Below are positions 61,743 to 64,000 of a stretch of 64,000 nucleotides of DNA, one piece after another. Made by a program: the position numbers and the translations under genes. The notes under the pieces were generated by a model. That model was not told the DNA's origin and searched no databases. It worked only from the letters and a program-made list of their open reading frames with translations. The stretch's first letter is position 1. Each line of letters starts with the position of its first letter. Source of the stretch: Plantago major. Taxonomy: Eukaryota; Streptophyta; Magnoliopsida; Lamiales; Plantaginaceae. The DNA lies in the NCBI GenBank assembly GCA_026545765.1, contig CM048839.1, forward strand, positions 4,300,835 to 4,364,834, written 5' to 3'.

Positions 61743-62101
61743 TGTTAGAAATTATAGAACTAATGTGAAAGGAAAGAAAGAAGAACAATAAGAAAGGAGA
61801 GAGTAAAGTAGAAGAATATATCATTCATCTTATCAAATGATACAAGTGTGTATAATACACATCATGAGCCACTATTTATAGGCTTCAAGTAGGAGGATAT
61901 TTAATCTCATCATAAAGTATACAAAGTAGTTGGGTGATTGGTGTTGTAAATACAAGAGTTACAAGAGGATATAAATGGTGTCCTTTAACCCATAATCAAT
62001 AAGGGAACATGGAGAAGTGGAGGAGGTGAATGAACATTCATCAAGTATCATATTATTACATAACACTTCCCCTTGAATGTCCATTGACTTGAGAATGTGA
62101 C

Positions 62102-62855
62102 TCGTTGAAACCTTACTAGCAAAAACCGAGTGGAAAAAGTATAGTGAAGGGAAAAGAGTACATCATCCTTATTAAAAGAAAATACGCTTTGGTAATATTG
62201 CCTCGTTAAAAACCTTGCTAAGAAAAATCCAGTGGGAAAAATCTTAGTCATGGAAAAGAGTACAGTGCGTATTTGCTCCCCTCATGAGTGCATCATTTCA
62301 TTTATATCCACCATATTCATATTGTCTTCTGGACAATTTGTTCATCGACAACATCAACATTAAATGTTGAACGTAAACTGCTTCATTGCGAACTTCATCC
62401 ATCATGTATCTGAATTATCTTCAATATGCAGAGAATGTCCCTCCATATATTGTTTGTCACATAAGTCCTCGAGTGTTTCTGCATGATTAGAATAAGAGCA
62501 CAAAAAATTGCCAATATATACATTTATCTTCATGAGAAGAACGTCTCGACCACTTAAAGAATTAAATTTCTTCAAACTATATTTTAAGTTTTCTTCAATG
62601 GGATATGTGATCATTTTGAAAACTTTGCAAAAGATCTTGTCACAAGGAAATGAGTTCTAAATCTCCATCATATTTGTTAATGTAAATATAACTATCAAGT
62701 TATATAATCTTGTCTTTAGAAAATATGTCACAATCATGGAGATATGGAGATAACCATATACGCGCTTACAATGTTGCCTCGTTAAAAATCTTGCTAGGAA
62801 AAATCCAATGGGATAAAAAAAACCTAGTCGAAGGGAAAAATAGTGCAAAAATTGC
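62102..62855. repeat. Three-copy internal repeat in the LTR-like region
   Basis: Copies of about 75 bp near 62102-62173, 62203-62274 and 62776-62855 share CTCGTTRAAA, CTTRCTAR, AAAATCC(A/C)G/ATGGG and a GAAAAGAGTACA or similar end. Spacing is about 100 and 570 bp. Confidence 0.75.
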
Positions 62856-63399
62856 TCATGGAATGCGCAAACGTACTTATTGCTTTGCAATCGTAATCTC
62901 CATTTACATGACAAGATTCATACCTTCTCCAGGAGGTATAGTAAGGAATAATAAAATTCATTCTAACTCAAAGGTTAGAAATTTGAATTCTTATTTGACA
63001 TATGCTCTATTAAGGTACTTCTGGACCATGTTAATCTCAAGGTTAACAAGAGTAATCGTTGTAAATATTCATTTACATGCTCAAACTTCAGGTTGAGCTA
63101 TATATCATTGATGTAACCAATACTACTTTTCATGAGTATTGAGAATGTTATCTCATACTTTAATAGTTCACTACGGTTGATACCAATTTGCATTTTATCA
63201 ACGTGAAGTTGATTATGACATGAGTATAGAGGTTTCACATATGAAACATTAGTTCCTCAAGAATTTTACTCATTCAATCCATGTATGCTAACATGGTACT
63301 TTTAGTCTCCTTTTGGGACTAAGTGTCGGAGATGATATCTCCTCTCAATGAACTTTCTCAAATTATATGACTTGTAAGGCAAGTCAGTCGTTATTCATG

Positions 63400-63421
63400 T
63401 GCACAACCTGAGGGTTGTGCA
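63400..63421. repeat. Perfect 9-bp inverted repeat with 4-base loop
   Basis: TGCACAACC (63400-63408), loop TGAG, then GGTTGTGCA (63413-63421). Probably part of the LTR-like region. No U run follows, so it is not a terminator-like signal. Confidence 0.8.
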
Positions 63422-64000
63422 TGAGTGGTAACATTTAAGATAAAATAAACATGCGAGAATGCAACATCATGCCTAAGTATACTAGGGAAAACTAAATAAT
63501 GTAAACTATGCAAGAATAAACATATTATGATGCATTACTTAGTATCTAAATGCACATGAAATTTGACTTGATAATGCAACAGTACCATACGTATTTCGAA
63601 TTCGTTAATCCAAAGGACTTCAAGTCCATGAGCTCATTTTCTATCATCATCATGATGTCATCGAATGGACTTACATGTAAGATCCCCATTTACATGTCTA
63701 AGAATTTATGTCCATCGAATTTTGCATATGCTTATTCATTTCTCGGTTCCTTGTATACCGGTATATCAAATCTCTTTCTTAGATGTTTTAAGTCAGTACT
63801 GATAAATGATATCTGAATATTTTTGGAGGTACAATTTCATTTCATATAGGCCATCTATTAAAATTCAGATATTTATGCCTTTTATGGCATACATTACTCT
63901 TCAGGAGTACCAACTGCCTTATCTTGCCATTTTCTTGTATTGTACTTAGTATTGGAACCGTATTTCACTGAGGTGAATGAATCATTAGTACAATAGGCAA

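Larger units (their letters stand above)
61743..64000 (-). mobile_element. Part of a long LTR from another LTR retrotransposon, cut by the window edge
   Basis: Read on the minus strand, a CTATAAATAG box (plus 61872-61881) is followed by a CT-rich stretch ending TTCTAACA at 61743, the layout of an LTR 3' end. No tRNA primer site follows, so this is a 3' or solo LTR. A block CTCGTTAAAAACCTTGCTA plus GAAAAATCCAGTGGGA occurs three times on the plus strand (about 62102, 62203, 62776), a pattern I associate with long plant Copia-type LTRs. How much of 62.9-64 kb is LTR and how much internal cannot be judged. No coding part is recognisable; it looks like a fossil. Confidence 0.5.

Noticed and set aside
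1-64000. CRISPR arrays, operons, rRNA or tRNA genes
   Set aside because: The repeats seen are tandem, inverted or transposon-derived without regular spacers, and no complete tRNA or rRNA was found on either strand by reading.

Overview
The window is nuclear DNA of a flowering plant. It is AT-rich, its genes carry many GT..AG introns, and all six recognised proteins are of plant type (plastid tryptophan synthase alpha, V-ATPase subunit F, a UNE12-type bHLH, two Aux/IAA repressors, a plant P-loop kinase). Its MITE, hAT, Copia and non-LTR remnants are also usual for plants. The sequence fits a eudicot, perhaps an asterid, but the species cannot be fixed from it. No prokaryotic, organellar or CRISPR-like feature is present.

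Layout. 1-9.5 kb: V-ATPase subunit F (+) and, facing it, tryptophan synthase alpha (-), both with duplicated intron or flank segments. 9.6-14.9 kb: a transposon-dense spacer holding two Tourist-like MITEs, a 5'-truncated non-LTR insert with a 20-bp target duplication, and a hAT-like element with a perfect 8-bp target duplication and one of the MITEs nested inside it. 15-17.5 kb: UNE12-type bHLH gene (+). 21.3-22 kb: Aux/IAA gene 1 (-), with one intron. 22-48.7 kb: a gene-poor interval of about 27 kb with Stowaway MITEs, a cluster of unrelated tandem duplications (30.8-32.5 kb), an array carrying telomere-like palindromes (35.8-37.5 kb), one weak spliced micro-ORF candidate (38-39 kb), and an unusual set of interleaved inverted repeats (41.5-45.5 kb). 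48.7-50.7 kb: Aux/IAA gene 2 (+), of IAA7/14/16 type with four introns. 51.9-61.2 kb: a 12-exon P-loop kinase gene (-) whose eighth intron contains a 4.5-kb Ty1/copia element with identical 5-bp target repeats. 61.7-64 kb: part of a long LTR from another element that runs off the right edge.

The genes do not form a pathway or operon. The two Aux/IAA genes share a function (auxin-dependent transcriptional repression) but belong to different subgroups and differ in intron content. I found no coherent new multi-gene system. The most unusual signals are structural: the interleaved inverted repeats, the palindromic telomere-motif array, and the 773-bp fold-back insert with 17-bp flanking repeats.
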